Below, in pieces: positions 25,530-35,043 of a stretch of DNA of 64,000 nucleotides (the first letter of the stretch is position 1; every line of letters starts with the position of its first letter). The stretch is from positions 1,178,001-1,242,000 of the forward strand of contig OZ240684.1 in assembly GCA_965199175.1 (NCBI GenBank), read 5' to 3'. Origin of the DNA: G963923945 sp965199175. GTDB lineage: Bacteria; Pseudomonadota; Alphaproteobacteria; G963923945. The notes under the pieces were generated by a model. That model was not told the DNA's origin, ran no database searches, and worked only from the letters and a program-made list of their open reading frames with translations. The translations under genes and the position numbers were made by a program.

Positions 25530-27734
25530 CTAAGCAGCGTCACCGGCATATCCTAAATTTTGGTTGAGCTTCTCAATTAAATCAGAGGCTGCCTTGCTGA
25601 TCACAGTCCCGGGAGGGAAAATAGACGCTGCCCCGGCCGCATACAAAGCCGGAAAATCCTCAGGGGGGATCACACCACCAACAACAATCAATATATCTTC
25701 ACGATCCAAAGCCTTAAGAGCAGCACGCAACTCCGGAACCAGGGTAAGATGACCCGCCGCTAAGGTGCTGGCACCAATGATATGAACATCATTCTCAACC
25801 GCTTGCCGGGCGGTTTCTTCAGGAGTCTGGAACAACGGCCCGATATCCACATCAAAGCCAAGGTCAGCAAACGCAGTCGCCACAACCTTCTGGCCCCGAT
25901 CATGGCCATCCTGACCCATTTTAGCGACCAAAATACGCGGGCGCCGTCCGTCTTTTTCTTCAAAACGAGACACCAAACCGCGCACGGTGGCCACATCATC
26001 AGCATCCTCGCCCATCTCACCACTATAAACACCCGAAACCACCCGGACCACCGCCTTATGACGACCCCATACTTTTTCCAACGCCTCGCTCATTTCACCA
26101 ACACTCGCCTGAGCACGCGCCGCTTCTACTGCTAATGCCAGCAGATTGCCGCCACCACTCTCAGCACAATGGGTCAATGCGGTCAGGCTCCGCTCAACCT
26201 GGTCAGAATCACGTTCCAGGCGCAAACGTTCCAGCTTGGCAATTTGAGAACGGCGGACATCAGCATTATCAACCTTTAAGACATCCAGAGGCGGCTCATT
26301 ATCCAGCAAATATTTGTTCACCCCAACCACTGTCTGACGACCTGAATCGATGCGGGCCTGGATACGGGCAGCTGATTCCTCAATCCGCAATTTGGGAATA
26401 CCCTGTTCAATCGCTTTGGCCATGCCGCCGCTGGCTTCGATTTCCTCAATATGCGACCAGGCTTTATAGGCCAGATCATGGGTAAGACGCTCCACAAAAT
26501 GGCTCCCTCCCCAGGGATCAATCACCCGACATGTCCCGGATTCTTGTTGCAGGAAGAGCTGGGTATTGCGGGCGATACGGGCACTGAAATCAGTCGGCAG
26601 AGCAAGAGCCTCGTCAAGGCTGTTGGTATGCAGGGATTGGGTATGTCCCTGGGTTGCCGCCATCGCCTCAATACAGGTCCGCACCACATTATTGAACACA
26701 TCCTGAGCAGCCAGGCTCCAGCCCGATGTCTGGGAATGAGCCCGCAAGGACAGTGATCTGGGATTATCCGGCTTAAAGGGTGTCATCAACCGGGCCCATA
26801 AGGCCCGGGCCGCCCGCAGCTTGGCAATCTCCATGAAAAGATTCATGCCAATCGCCCAGAAAAAAGACAAACGCGGAGCAAACGCATCAATATCAAGACC
26901 CGCCGCAATCCCGGCCCGCACATATTCCACCCCATCGGCCAATGTATAAGCGAGTTCCAGATCTGCCGAGGCCCCGGCTTCCTGCATATGATAGCCGGAT
27001 ATACTGATGCTGTTGAATTTGGGCATAAATTGAGCGGTATAAGCAAAAATATCCGAGACAATCCGCATCGAAGGAGTAGGCGGATAAATATACGTATTGC
27101 GGACCATAAATTCCTTCAGAATGTCATTCTGGATGGTGCCGCTCAATTTCTCCGGTGCAACCCCTTGTTCCTCCCCCGCAACGATGAACAAAGCCATAAC
27201 CGGCAACACTGCCCCATTCATGGTCATTGAGACACTCATGCGATCCAGGGGAATCCCACTGAATAATGTCCGCATATCATAGATCGAATCGATGGCTACC
27301 CCAGCCATCCCGACATCACCGGATACCCGGGGATGATCCGAATCATATCCACGATGGGTTGCTAAATCGAAGGCAACCGATAATCCCCGCTGCCCGGCTG
27401 CAAGATTGCGGCGGTAAAAAGCATTGCTTTCCTCAGCGGTCGAATAACCGGCATATTGACGAATCGTCCATGGCTTATCGACATACATGGTCGGGTAAGG
27501 ACCCCGCAGATACGGCGGAACCCCCGGCATCCCATTGAGAAAATCAAGACCCGCAACCGCCTGGCGGCCATAAAAAGATTGAATATCAATCCCTTCCTGA
27601 GTTTTCCAAACCCGATGACCGGCTGTTTCGGGATCACCAGAACACCCATTTTGCCCACCAGGTTGAGCATCAGAATGCTGCCTGGACTCCTCAGGAAAAA
27701 GCGGAAGGTCCTGAAATTGCGGAAAAATCACCAT
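25530..27734 (-). CDS. mcmA: Methylmalonyl-CoA mutase, large (cobalamin-binding) subunit
   Basis: Interconverts (R)-methylmalonyl-CoA and succinyl-CoA. The catalytic barrel has PYLRGPYPTMYVDKPWTIRQ and YAGYSTAEESN. The C-terminal B12 domain has the cofactor-ligand motif DGHDRG, followed by GASTLAAGH and VVGGVIPPEDF. About 734 residues, as expected. The ATG at 27734 is preferred over 27746. It lies between the small-subunit gene and meaB. Confidence 0.96.
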   Translation of the reverse strand: MVIFPQFQDLPLFPEESRQHSDAQPGGQNGCSGDPETAGHRVWKTQEGIDIQSFYGRQAVAGLDFLNGMPGVPPYLRGPYPTMYVDKPWTIRQYAGYSTAEESNAFYRRNLAAGQRGLSVAFDLATHRGYDSDHPRVSGDVGMAGVAIDSIYDMRTLFSGIPLDRMSVSMTMNGAVLPVMALFIVAGEEQGVAPEKLSGTIQNDILKEFMVRNTYIYPPTPSMRIVSDIFAYTAQFMPKFNSISISGYHMQEAGASADLELAYTLADGVEYVRAGIAAGLDIDAFAPRLSFFWAIGMNLFMEIAKLRAARALWARLMTPFKPDNPRSLSLRAHSQTSGWSLAAQDVFNNVVRTCIEAMAATQGHTQSLHTNSLDEALALPTDFSARIARNTQLFLQQESGTCRVIDPWGGSHFVERLTHDLAYKAWSHIEEIEASGGMAKAIEQGIPKLRIEESAARIQARIDSGRQTVVGVNKYLLDNEPPLDVLKVDNADVRRSQIAKLERLRLERDSDQVERSLTALTHCAESGGGNLLALAVEAARAQASVGEMSEALEKVWGRHKAVVRVVSGVYSGEMGEDADDVATVRGLVSRFEEKDGRRPRILVAKMGQDGHDRGQKVVATAFADLGFDVDIGPLFQTPEETARQAVENDVHIIGASTLAAGHLTLVPELRAALKALDREDILIVVGGVIPPEDFPALYAAGAASIFPPGTVISKAASDLIEKLNQNLGYAGDAA

Positions 27735-27794
27735 GCAACACTCCATACAGAAATCTCAACACCAAACCCGATACCAGGGGTCCGGGGAAATGAT

Positions 27795-29882
27795 TCAAGA
27801 CGAAAGACCCAGATGCTGATACAAACCGGTCAAAATCGTCACCATATCGCAGCCCTCATAAATATAGAGTTCAATTCCGGCCTCAGCATCACTGTGTCGG
27901 CGCTCTTTGGGGCGGCCAGCCAAACATATCATCTCAGCCCCGGCCTGCTTCAGAGCCTGGGCAACCAATGCAGCCTGTTCAGCATACAGGTCATCATGAC
28001 CACACAGACAGACAATCCGGGCCGGGCTCTTGCTCAATGCGGCAACAGCCTGATCAGGGGTCTCAAAACCATCATTGGTCAGAGCCTCAAAACCACCTGC
28101 CTCAAAAAAATTCTTAGCAAATGTTGCCCGGGCGGTATGAGACGCAATGGATCCAAGATTGGCCAGAAAAACACATGGCCGTTGACCCTCAGCGGCTAAA
28201 ACAGCATCGCTGATATCACGCAGAGCCTCAAAATCTGCCGCCAGACGATGGCACGGCCAGGGATCAATACGATCAGGCGCACCAATCCCGGCTATGCTTG
28301 CAGTCAGACGTTCCATTGATGCTCCGGCCCGGGCCGCCGCCATCACCGATGACACCCGGTCCTCTCCAATCCTGGTCAAAGCCTGATCAATCGCCGCCTC
28401 ATCTGGCTGGGTGTCCGTGGAAAAAACCCGGGGCTGAGAATGATCCTGAGATGGGGAGCCTTCCCAGGACAAGTCCATACCGGATTCACCAATCGGTTGT
28501 TCATGAATATTCGGGAAAGCACTCACACCGGTGATCGGCTCCCGCCGATGGGCAATATCGGCCCGGCGGGCCTGACAGGATTGATCAATGGTTCGGGCCA
28601 GCGCGCCATCACGCATCGCCGCAACCATACCGCCGTAGCTTTCGATCCATTGAAACTGGCTCCAGGCAGCCTCGGCCAACTGCCGGGTTAAACGCTCCAC
28701 ATACCATGAACCAGCAGCAGGATCCGCCACCTGGCTAATTCCGGATTCCTCACTGAGAATAATCGGAATATTGCGGGCAATCCGGCGACCAAGAGTCCCG
28801 GATATCCCGGAAACGGAATCGAAGCTGTGAACCGTCATGGCATCAGCCCCGCCAATACCAGCGGCAAAAGCAGCCACTGTCGAACGTAAGATATTCACCC
28901 AGGGATCACGGCGGGTCAGCATCCGGGTCGCCGTACAGGCATTGAGAGTCATCGGCATGGATGCTTCATTGCCCCCGGCAGCACTGATCACCCGTGCCCA
29001 CAGCATCCGGGCTGCCCGAAATTTGGCAATATTCAGAAAAATATCGGCATCAGAAGACAGCGTAAAAGCGATTTGACGATTCGCCGATTCCAGGCTGAGG
29101 CTGCGTTGTGTCAATGCCTTGATATAGCTTAAGCCTGTTGCAATCAGGCAGCCCAATTCCTGAGCAGCATCAGCACCAGCATCACTATAAGGCCGGCTAT
29201 CAACACCAACCGCCACCAAACCAGACCCATTCTTCTCAAACATCACCGCTAAGTCAGCCATATCATCCAATGCCTGACCCAGACCACAAGACACAACCCC
29301 ATCCCGTGCCAGAACCGCCAGAGGATCAGCATTCACATCAATCCGCGCCCCCTCCAGAGACCCCATACGACGCTGATAATAGGCCAACACCAATGCCGAT
29401 GCCGGTAAAAAGCCAGGACCAGCCTCCAGAGCCAGAGGGATCGCGGCCAGATCAACCGCCTTGAGAAGACAATCGAGATCATCAAGATCACCGATATTCA
29501 GCCCTGGCCCCACAGCATTGATGGTCTGACCAGCCCTGCCCCATACCAGGACCAGACAATCCGCCCCCCCCTTGAGATCACGCTCAATATCCCGACCCGC
29601 CGCCTCAAGCTGTGGATTGTCACAGATCTGGCGAACCGGTAGTCTGTTAATGGGTCCGTGTGCCGACAGCAGTGAAACCAAACCCAACCGATCATCATCA
29701 TCCTGAAGCTGGTCAGCACCGGTATAAACCGGCTGAACCGCGATACCTTCACGCAAACGGGAAACCAAACATTCTTCAAACACCCGGCCTTTGAGAGACT
29801 GCTCAACCATAGACCGCCAGGCCACCCGATCAGCATCCGCAAAATCCCTGCTCAGAGAAAGGAAAGAATCATCCGATACCAT
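27795..29882 (-). CDS. mutA: Methylmalonyl-CoA mutase, small subunit
   Basis: The catalytically silent partner of the heterodimeric mutase. It shares the barrel with the large subunit (MTLNACTATRMLTRRDPWVN and SEESGISQVADPAAGSWYVE) but lacks the DxHxxG cobalamin motif in its C-terminal flavodoxin-like domain. 695 residues. First gene of the mutA-mcmA-meaB group; the gap to mcmA is 60 bp. Confidence 0.94.
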   Translation of the reverse strand: MVSDDSFLSLSRDFADADRVAWRSMVEQSLKGRVFEECLVSRLREGIAVQPVYTGADQLQDDDDRLGLVSLLSAHGPINRLPVRQICDNPQLEAAGRDIERDLKGGADCLVLVWGRAGQTINAVGPGLNIGDLDDLDCLLKAVDLAAIPLALEAGPGFLPASALVLAYYQRRMGSLEGARIDVNADPLAVLARDGVVSCGLGQALDDMADLAVMFEKNGSGLVAVGVDSRPYSDAGADAAQELGCLIATGLSYIKALTQRSLSLESANRQIAFTLSSDADIFLNIAKFRAARMLWARVISAAGGNEASMPMTLNACTATRMLTRRDPWVNILRSTVAAFAAGIGGADAMTVHSFDSVSGISGTLGRRIARNIPIILSEESGISQVADPAAGSWYVERLTRQLAEAAWSQFQWIESYGGMVAAMRDGALARTIDQSCQARRADIAHRREPITGVSAFPNIHEQPIGESGMDLSWEGSPSQDHSQPRVFSTDTQPDEAAIDQALTRIGEDRVSSVMAAARAGASMERLTASIAGIGAPDRIDPWPCHRLAADFEALRDISDAVLAAEGQRPCVFLANLGSIASHTARATFAKNFFEAGGFEALTNDGFETPDQAVAALSKSPARIVCLCGHDDLYAEQAALVAQALKQAGAEMICLAGRPKERRHSDAEAGIELYIYEGCDMVTILTGLYQHLGLSS

Positions 29883-30399
29883 TGCCCCAAATACCCCGCC
29901 AAAACTTCTTTGATTATACGTTTAATCTTTGATTATACGTTTAAACAGTTCTTAAAAATATCTGAACAGCTCTTAAAAAAGATCAACCACTGCCTGAAAC
30001 GAACCAGTTTATCAGTCCCTTTACAAAGGGCAAACGCTTCACATGCTCCGGGTTGACGTCACCCCATGAACCCGGGAAAAATCCCTATGCCTGAAAGATC
30101 ACCATGCGCAAAGAGAAAAATTCCCATTCCTCTTTGTGAGGAGAATACTTTGTAAGGAGAATACTTTTTGCAAGAGGAATAATTTTTGTAAGAGGAATAA
30201 TTTTGAAAAAAAATCTCAGGGTGAAAAAAAACATCAATCCGGGTAAATACATCTGAAGATAAATAAAAATCGCGTAAGACCCGGTGAGAATCCCGACAAA
30301 AGTATTTCAGGTAAAAATGCCTCAGGTAAAAATGCCTCAGACTGCGCAACCGGTGAGCGATACTCTCTTCAATCACGCCATGCAATAACAGAGACCAGG
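29883..30399. other. Divergent spacer with several tandem duplications
   Basis: No gene is supported. Duplicated units include TTTGATTATACGTTTAA (about 29910-29945), GGAGAATACTTT (30140-30170), GAGGAATAATTTT (30174-30205) and CAGGTAAAAATGCCT (30308-30340). A minus-strand frame over 30059-30385 consists of these repeats. No cobalamin-riboswitch B12 box was seen upstream of mutA. Confidence 0.5.
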
Positions 30400-32580
30400 A
30401 TGCCTCTTCTTTCTTTCTTCAGTGCTGCTGCCACATCGTTGTGGCTCGCGATGGCCTATCTCCATATTTCTGATCAGATTGGCTGGCAGATCATCCATAC
30501 CCTGCCCTTTCACGAACAGGCCATCTTATGGATCACGATTTTTGCCCCGGTTGGTTTCTTGTGGCTGACTGTTGCAACACTCTATCGTGACCGTGATTTA
30601 CATCATCGCATGGATCAGTTGATGGTCATGCTGAACGCATTTATTGAGCCAGCAGGAAAAAAGAACCAATACGCCCAGGATGCCCTGGCCAGCATGAAAG
30701 AACAAGCACAGGCTCTGGAGGCTGGCTCAGAAGCAACAGCCCGGAGTGCCGAACTCTTATCCACGGCCTTATCCGAAAAATTAGAATCCATGACACTGCT
30801 CGAACAAAAACTCGCCGAACGATGCAAAATCATTGAGACGGGTATGAGCCATCAACTGGAAAAAATTCGCGATATGTCTGACCAGACCTCAGCACGCTCT
30901 GAAAATACCCGCCGCGGATTACAACAAGCACTCGATTCGTTTGAACAGGCGATTGACACCATATGGGAAAAAACAAAACAAACCCGCTCAGCTTTTGAAG
31001 AATACGCACAAAGCGTCCATACTCTGGCCGAAAAAACTCTCCGGAATGAAAAAGAAATATCCGGCAGCATCGCTCAACAGAATAAAGATCTGCAATCAGC
31101 AACCGATGCCGCAGCTGACCAGGCACGTTATGTGCGTGAATCCTTTGCGCTGTATACAACCGAACTGGAAAAAGCAGCCGATGATGCCACCGACAGGGCC
31201 AATACCCTGGGGTCAGCAATACGTCAGCAAACCCAGGATATTGAACAGACCCGCCGTATTCTCGAACAAATATCCCAAAAAGCAGCCGCCACAATGCGCG
31301 ACACTTTATCGGATATGAAAGAAAGCAGTGTCACCTTTACCGATCTGGCCAATACCACCATTGATAAATTCGAGACCGGATCCGAATCTGTTGCCCAAAT
31401 TTCCCGACAATCCAATGAAACCGTCGGACATCTGATTGACCGGCTATCAAAAGCCCGCGAACAGATCGAAACATCCGCTCAAGGGGCGTCACATAATCTG
31501 CAAACACTATGCGATACAGTGGTTGAACAAGCCAATCGATTCATGGAATCCAGCAACCAGGCCGCAACACGTATTGGTGAAGCCACTGAGAATCTGATGA
31601 CTCAGTCGACATCTGTGGAGCAGGTTGCCCGCATCTCAAAAGCTGATATCACCAAGGAAGCGGATGATATGCAAAAAATCATCACTCTTTTGTCTGAAAA
31701 CGGCACCAATGTGACACGTCTCCTGTCTGAACAAAAGAAAATCCTGAATGATGAAATCAGAGAATTACAAACCGCTGTGCGGGATGCCGTCACCGGCATT
31801 CATCAGAAAAAGAACATGGTGGAAGAACAGGTCGGAATGTTACGGAATATGTCTGACCAAACCCAAAACGAATTGCAATCAGCCCATAGAAAATTACAAG
31901 TGATCGGTTCTGATGTCGGATCAATCTGGAAAGAATCCTCCTTACAAGTCAAGGAAGCCAGTGCCCGTTTCCGTGAACAAAAAACTGATTTTGAAAAAAC
32001 CCTGCATTTTATTCGTAATCACGGCATCGAAATCAGTGACTCCTTAGGTCAGCGGGTTGCCGAATGGGGTACTGTGGTCAAAAATTTTGAAAAGAGTGCC
32101 CGCTCAGCTGAGGAGGGTTTTCAGGCTCAGATGGATCAACTGCTCAGCACCACCCGGGAGATTGAAACCCGTGCCCAGGAAGCCACCAAAAATGCTTTCA
32201 TGACCCAACGGGCCGGTTTCCTTGAAGCATCCAGCTTTGTGACCGAAAAATTACAATCTTTATCAGTTGATATCGCCCGCCTCCTGGATCCGCAAGCCAG
32301 CGGGGATGACTGGGATCGCTATTTACAAGGAGACCGGGGCATTTTTGTCCGTGTGCTTGGGCGTGGGCGTGATGCTAAAATGGCCGAAAAAATTCGCCAG
32401 CAGATCAAAGAAAACGAACAGTTCCGCACATATGTTCTGGAATATATGTCTGAATTCAAAACCCTGATCGGGCAGGCGCATTCTGTTGACCATAACCAGG
32501 TTCTGGAAAAAACATTCCTGTCTGCCGATGTCGGAAAGGTTTACGCCCTTCTTGAAAGAGCATTAGAATCAAAAAAGTAA
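30400..32580 (+). CDS. Large membrane-anchored coiled-coil protein
   Basis: 726 residues. Two N-terminal hydrophobic segments (LLSFFSAAATSLWLAMAYL and AILWITIFAPVGFLWLTVAT) are followed by more than 500 residues of Gln/Glu/Ala/Ser-rich coiled coil reminiscent of chemoreceptor cytoplasmic regions, but no clear receptor tip motif was found. A separate C-terminal globular domain contains DDWDRYLQGDRGIFVRVLGR and FLSADVGKVYALLERAL, which I believe is conserved in alphaproteobacterial homologues. The layout resembles polarity or envelope scaffold proteins such as TipN, but sequence relationship is not established. Monocistronic. Confidence 0.7.
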   Translation: MPLLSFFSAAATSLWLAMAYLHISDQIGWQIIHTLPFHEQAILWITIFAPVGFLWLTVATLYRDRDLHHRMDQLMVMLNAFIEPAGKKNQYAQDALASMKEQAQALEAGSEATARSAELLSTALSEKLESMTLLEQKLAERCKIIETGMSHQLEKIRDMSDQTSARSENTRRGLQQALDSFEQAIDTIWEKTKQTRSAFEEYAQSVHTLAEKTLRNEKEISGSIAQQNKDLQSATDAAADQARYVRESFALYTTELEKAADDATDRANTLGSAIRQQTQDIEQTRRILEQISQKAAATMRDTLSDMKESSVTFTDLANTTIDKFETGSESVAQISRQSNETVGHLIDRLSKAREQIETSAQGASHNLQTLCDTVVEQANRFMESSNQAATRIGEATENLMTQSTSVEQVARISKADITKEADDMQKIITLLSENGTNVTRLLSEQKKILNDEIRELQTAVRDAVTGIHQKKNMVEEQVGMLRNMSDQTQNELQSAHRKLQVIGSDVGSIWKESSLQVKEASARFREQKTDFEKTLHFIRNHGIEISDSLGQRVAEWGTVVKNFEKSARSAEEGFQAQMDQLLSTTREIETRAQEATKNAFMTQRAGFLEASSFVTEKLQSLSVDIARLLDPQASGDDWDRYLQGDRGIFVRVLGRGRDAKMAEKIRQQIKENEQFRTYVLEYMSEFKTLIGQAHSVDHNQVLEKTFLSADVGKVYALLERALESKK

Positions 32581-32799
32581 CCTGACCGAAAAAAGTAACC
32601 CTGATCACCCACAGGAACCATCCTCATAATACATCCTTATCGTCATCCTTATCGTCATCGCATTCATTTGACCCAAAATGCTTCTGCTTGGTTATAGTGT
32701 TCGATCTCCCGGTTTCATCGGTTTTCAGAAAGACCTGCTTCTGAACATTTTGATGATACCGGTCTCAGCTTCACGCATATAGATTCTTGTTGCTATAGA

Positions 32800-33447
32800 A
32801 TGATGGCTATCAGGTTTTCTAAACCCCGCGAAAAAAATGCTGCCCAGCCGGGTAAAATGGGGAGTGCAACAGCCCGGCCAGCTAAAAAAGCTCCCTTTTG
32901 GATGTTTTGGAAAAAAGGGTCCGGCCAGCCGGCTAAACCCCTGCAGAAAAAACGTCAGGTTGCTGCATCCAGACCTCCGGGCCAGCCGGATATCCGCCGC
33001 CATAAAAAAAATGCTGCCCAGCCGGGCAAAATGGGGAATGCAACAGCCCGGCCAGCTAAAAAAACACCCTTTTGGATGTTTTGGAAAAAAGGGTCCGGCC
33101 AGCCGGCTAAACCTCTGCAGAAAAAACGTCAGGTTGCTGCATCCAGACCTCCGGGCCAGCCAGATACCCTCAACGAGAAAAAAAACACACCAACGCCCCC
33201 ATCCAGGCATCGGGAAGAGGAGCGGGCCGCTTTGATCGCTGAGGCCCTGGATATCCATCGCGAGGGTCAGGCAATATGGAAAGATGTTGATCCCGGTCTG
33301 CGGGAGGGCTTAGCACGCATGGTCCGGGGAGCCTATGGCCTCACCGAGACCGAACATCCCGATCAATCCCCACAGGAAAAACCAGCAAAAAAAAGCCAGC
33401 CTCCCGATGCTTCTCCCTTGACGCCACCCCCGGATCAGCGTAAATAA
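32800..33447 (+). CDS. Hypothetical basic protein with a 58-residue internal duplication
   Basis: 215 residues. The first 125 are two nearly identical Lys/Ala/Pro-rich units, each containing KNAAQPGKMG, ATARPAKK and PFWMFWKKGSGQPAKPLQKK. The C-terminal part is different: a helical segment (REEERAALIAEALDIHREGQ then AIWKDVDPGLREGLARMVRG) that looks like the conserved core, followed by a Pro-rich tail. No known domain. The basic aromatic motif PFWMFWKK may touch membrane or RNA. It lies upstream of rpmB. Confidence 0.6.
   Translation: MMAIRFSKPREKNAAQPGKMGSATARPAKKAPFWMFWKKGSGQPAKPLQKKRQVAASRPPGQPDIRRHKKNAAQPGKMGNATARPAKKTPFWMFWKKGSGQPAKPLQKKRQVAASRPPGQPDTLNEKKNTPTPPSRHREEERAALIAEALDIHREGQAIWKDVDPGLREGLARMVRGAYGLTETEHPDQSPQEKPAKKSQPPDASPLTPPPDQRK
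32828..33175. repeat. 174-bp in-frame tandem duplication
   Basis: Two units of 174 bp (58 codons) begin near 32828 and 33002. By eye they differ at only a handful of positions within the main block, so the duplication is recent or is kept uniform by gene conversion. Confidence 0.9.
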
Positions 33448-33502
33448 CCGCTCGCAATTTTCATCTTTATTTCTTCATCTTTGACTGTACAGGAGAAGAC
33501 GC

Positions 33503-33799
33503 ATGGCCCGTCGTTGCACCGTCACTGGCAAAGGGGTGCTGGCCGGAAATAACGTCAGCCACGCCCATAACAAAACCCGGCGGCGGTTTTTACCCAATTT
33601 ACAGATGGCCTCTTTTTATTCGGAGGCTTTGGGTGATGTTGTCCGCTTACGGGTTTCGACCCGGGCCATCCGCTCTATTGAACATCAAGGCGGGCTGGAT
33701 CATTTCCTGACCCAGACAACCGACGCAAAACTCCCGGCCGATGCCCGTAAAGTCAAACGACGCATCAAAGCCGCCCGGACCAGGGCAGCGGTAACCTGA
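33503..33799 (+). CDS. rpmB: 50S ribosomal protein L28
   Basis: Starts MARRCTVTGKGVLAGNNVSH, with AHNKTRRRFLPNLQ and the C-terminal helix region typical of alphaproteobacterial L28 (98 residues). A GGAG Shine-Dalgarno lies upstream. Structural protein of the large subunit. Confidence 0.97.
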   Translation: MARRCTVTGKGVLAGNNVSHAHNKTRRRFLPNLQMASFYSEALGDVVRLRVSTRAIRSIEHQGGLDHFLTQTTDAKLPADARKVKRRIKAARTRAAVT

Positions 33800-33993
33800 T
33801 CAACTAGGGATAAAAAGAGATCAATCCTGGGGATAAAAATCAATAAAGAGAGACCCATCAGGCCGACTACAGAGGTTTCAGGATGCGACCATTCCGGTAA
33901 CAGGCTCTTTAACTTTTATGATATCTCTTATATAATATTATGCGACAAAATTCGATATGTGCCTCTTCGGCAATTTTTCGCAAAAAGGGAGAG

Positions 33994-34269
33994 ATGAGTG
34001 TGGCTTCAAAAAAAGACATGACCAAAAATACTCTTGCAAAATTGCATGCAGAATCACTGGTCGAGCCAGTGGATCATTCAGAACAATTTCCACAAGAATT
34101 GGATGATTATCTGGATGGCCTGGCTCAATCGATGGACCTCTTGCCCGATGAATCCGACGTTAAATCCGGGCAATCCGACCTCTTTCGCCTCTATCTCGAT
34201 GGGCTAGCTGTCCGCAATGATATGGCCGTTGCCTGGAAAAGCCTCCTGACCGACTGGCGTTCGGCCTGA
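33994..34269 (+). CDS. Hypothetical acidic protein
   Basis: 91 residues from the ATG at 33994, which has GGGAGAG immediately upstream; an earlier ATG at 33940 lacks such a site. Composition is acidic with PQELDDYLDGLAQSMDLLPD, then LYLDGLAVRNDMAVAWKSLL. No transmembrane segment or known domain. It ends just before the DUF2335 region and could be cotranscribed with it. Confidence 0.55.
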   Translation: MSVASKKDMTKNTLAKLHAESLVEPVDHSEQFPQELDDYLDGLAQSMDLLPDESDVKSGQSDLFRLYLDGLAVRNDMAVAWKSLLTDWRSA

Positions 34270-34488
34270 CGTCTTGCCTGAAATGTCGGCACGGCACAGG
34301 ATTTAAGGGAAAAAAGACCGCCCATAGCTGCTGCTCCATCAGGTTCAAAAACCCGGGCACCCAGAAAACCAAACCGCCCGGCCAAAGCAAAATCTGCTAA
34401 AACCACGGTTAAAGCGGCCACCAAAACGGCAAGCCCCGTTCACACAACACCCCCAGCCAAACCCCAGGCAGGTCGCAATCACGCCTCA

Positions 34489-34941
34489 TTGACCAACCCA
34501 TTGGCACAACAACCTCAACAACCAGATGAAATTCCAGAAGAAGGTGCTGCCCTCATATTTCAGCAAATGGGCAGCCTTGAAGCACGCTTCAGCAGGGAAA
34601 TAACCATCGGCCCCTTACCACCGCCAGAGGACCTGGCACAATATGAACAAATCAAAAAAGGCATAACAGATCAACTGCTTGACCGTATGCACAGCCAGAT
34701 ATCCCATCGCCACGGGATTGAGGACCGGGAGTCTCTGGGGAAAGAAAAACGCAAAGACCGGGGCCAACAATACGGGTTTTTCATCTGCGTTTTGGCACTG
34801 GTTTGTGCCGTGTTATTCGCGTATCTGGGCTTTGGATGGGCAGGCGCTATCGTTGGTGCAACCGGTATTGGCGGACCTCTGACACCGGGTATCTTGCGAC
34901 AATGGCGGGCCTCAGCCAGGAAATCCCGTAAGAAAAAATAG
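34489..34941 (+). CDS. DUF2335 membrane protein, start uncertain
   Basis: The core LPPPEDLAQYEQIKKGITDQ and the following transmembrane hairpin (FFICVLALVCAVLFAYLGFG and AGAIVGATGIGGPL) match DUF2335, a family of predicted membrane proteins of unknown function. The tail is basic (ASARKSRKKK). The first canonical in-frame start is TTG at 34489. The same frame stays open back to 34282 with a basic Ala/Lys/Pro-rich sequence (APRKPNRPAKAKSAKTTV) that looks coding but has no start codon, so the gene may be frameshifted at its 5' end. Confidence 0.7.
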   Translation: MTNPLAQQPQQPDEIPEEGAALIFQQMGSLEARFSREITIGPLPPPEDLAQYEQIKKGITDQLLDRMHSQISHRHGIEDRESLGKEKRKDRGQQYGFFICVLALVCAVLFAYLGFGWAGAIVGATGIGGPLTPGILRQWRASARKSRKKK

Positions 34942-35043
34942 CCCAGCACAACGACCCGGTCAGTGACAGGCATCGGATAGACACCCCCTGTCTGTCAGGG
35001 TTACTCTGTCTCTGGCTGTCTCTGTTTATCATGTCTCTGTTTA

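Noticed and set aside
29883..30058. Cobalamin riboswitch upstream of the methylmalonyl-CoA mutase genes
   Set aside because: No B12-box-like motif or suitable fold was seen; the spacer consists mainly of tandem duplications.
30059..30385. 108-codon minus-strand frame upstream of the coiled-coil gene
   Set aside because: Its product is aromatic-rich and made of the local tandem repeats; it lies in the divergent promoter region.
32828..33175. Insertion element explanation for the 174-bp repeat
   Set aside because: The copies are direct, tandem and in frame within one gene, with no terminal inverted repeats or transposase.
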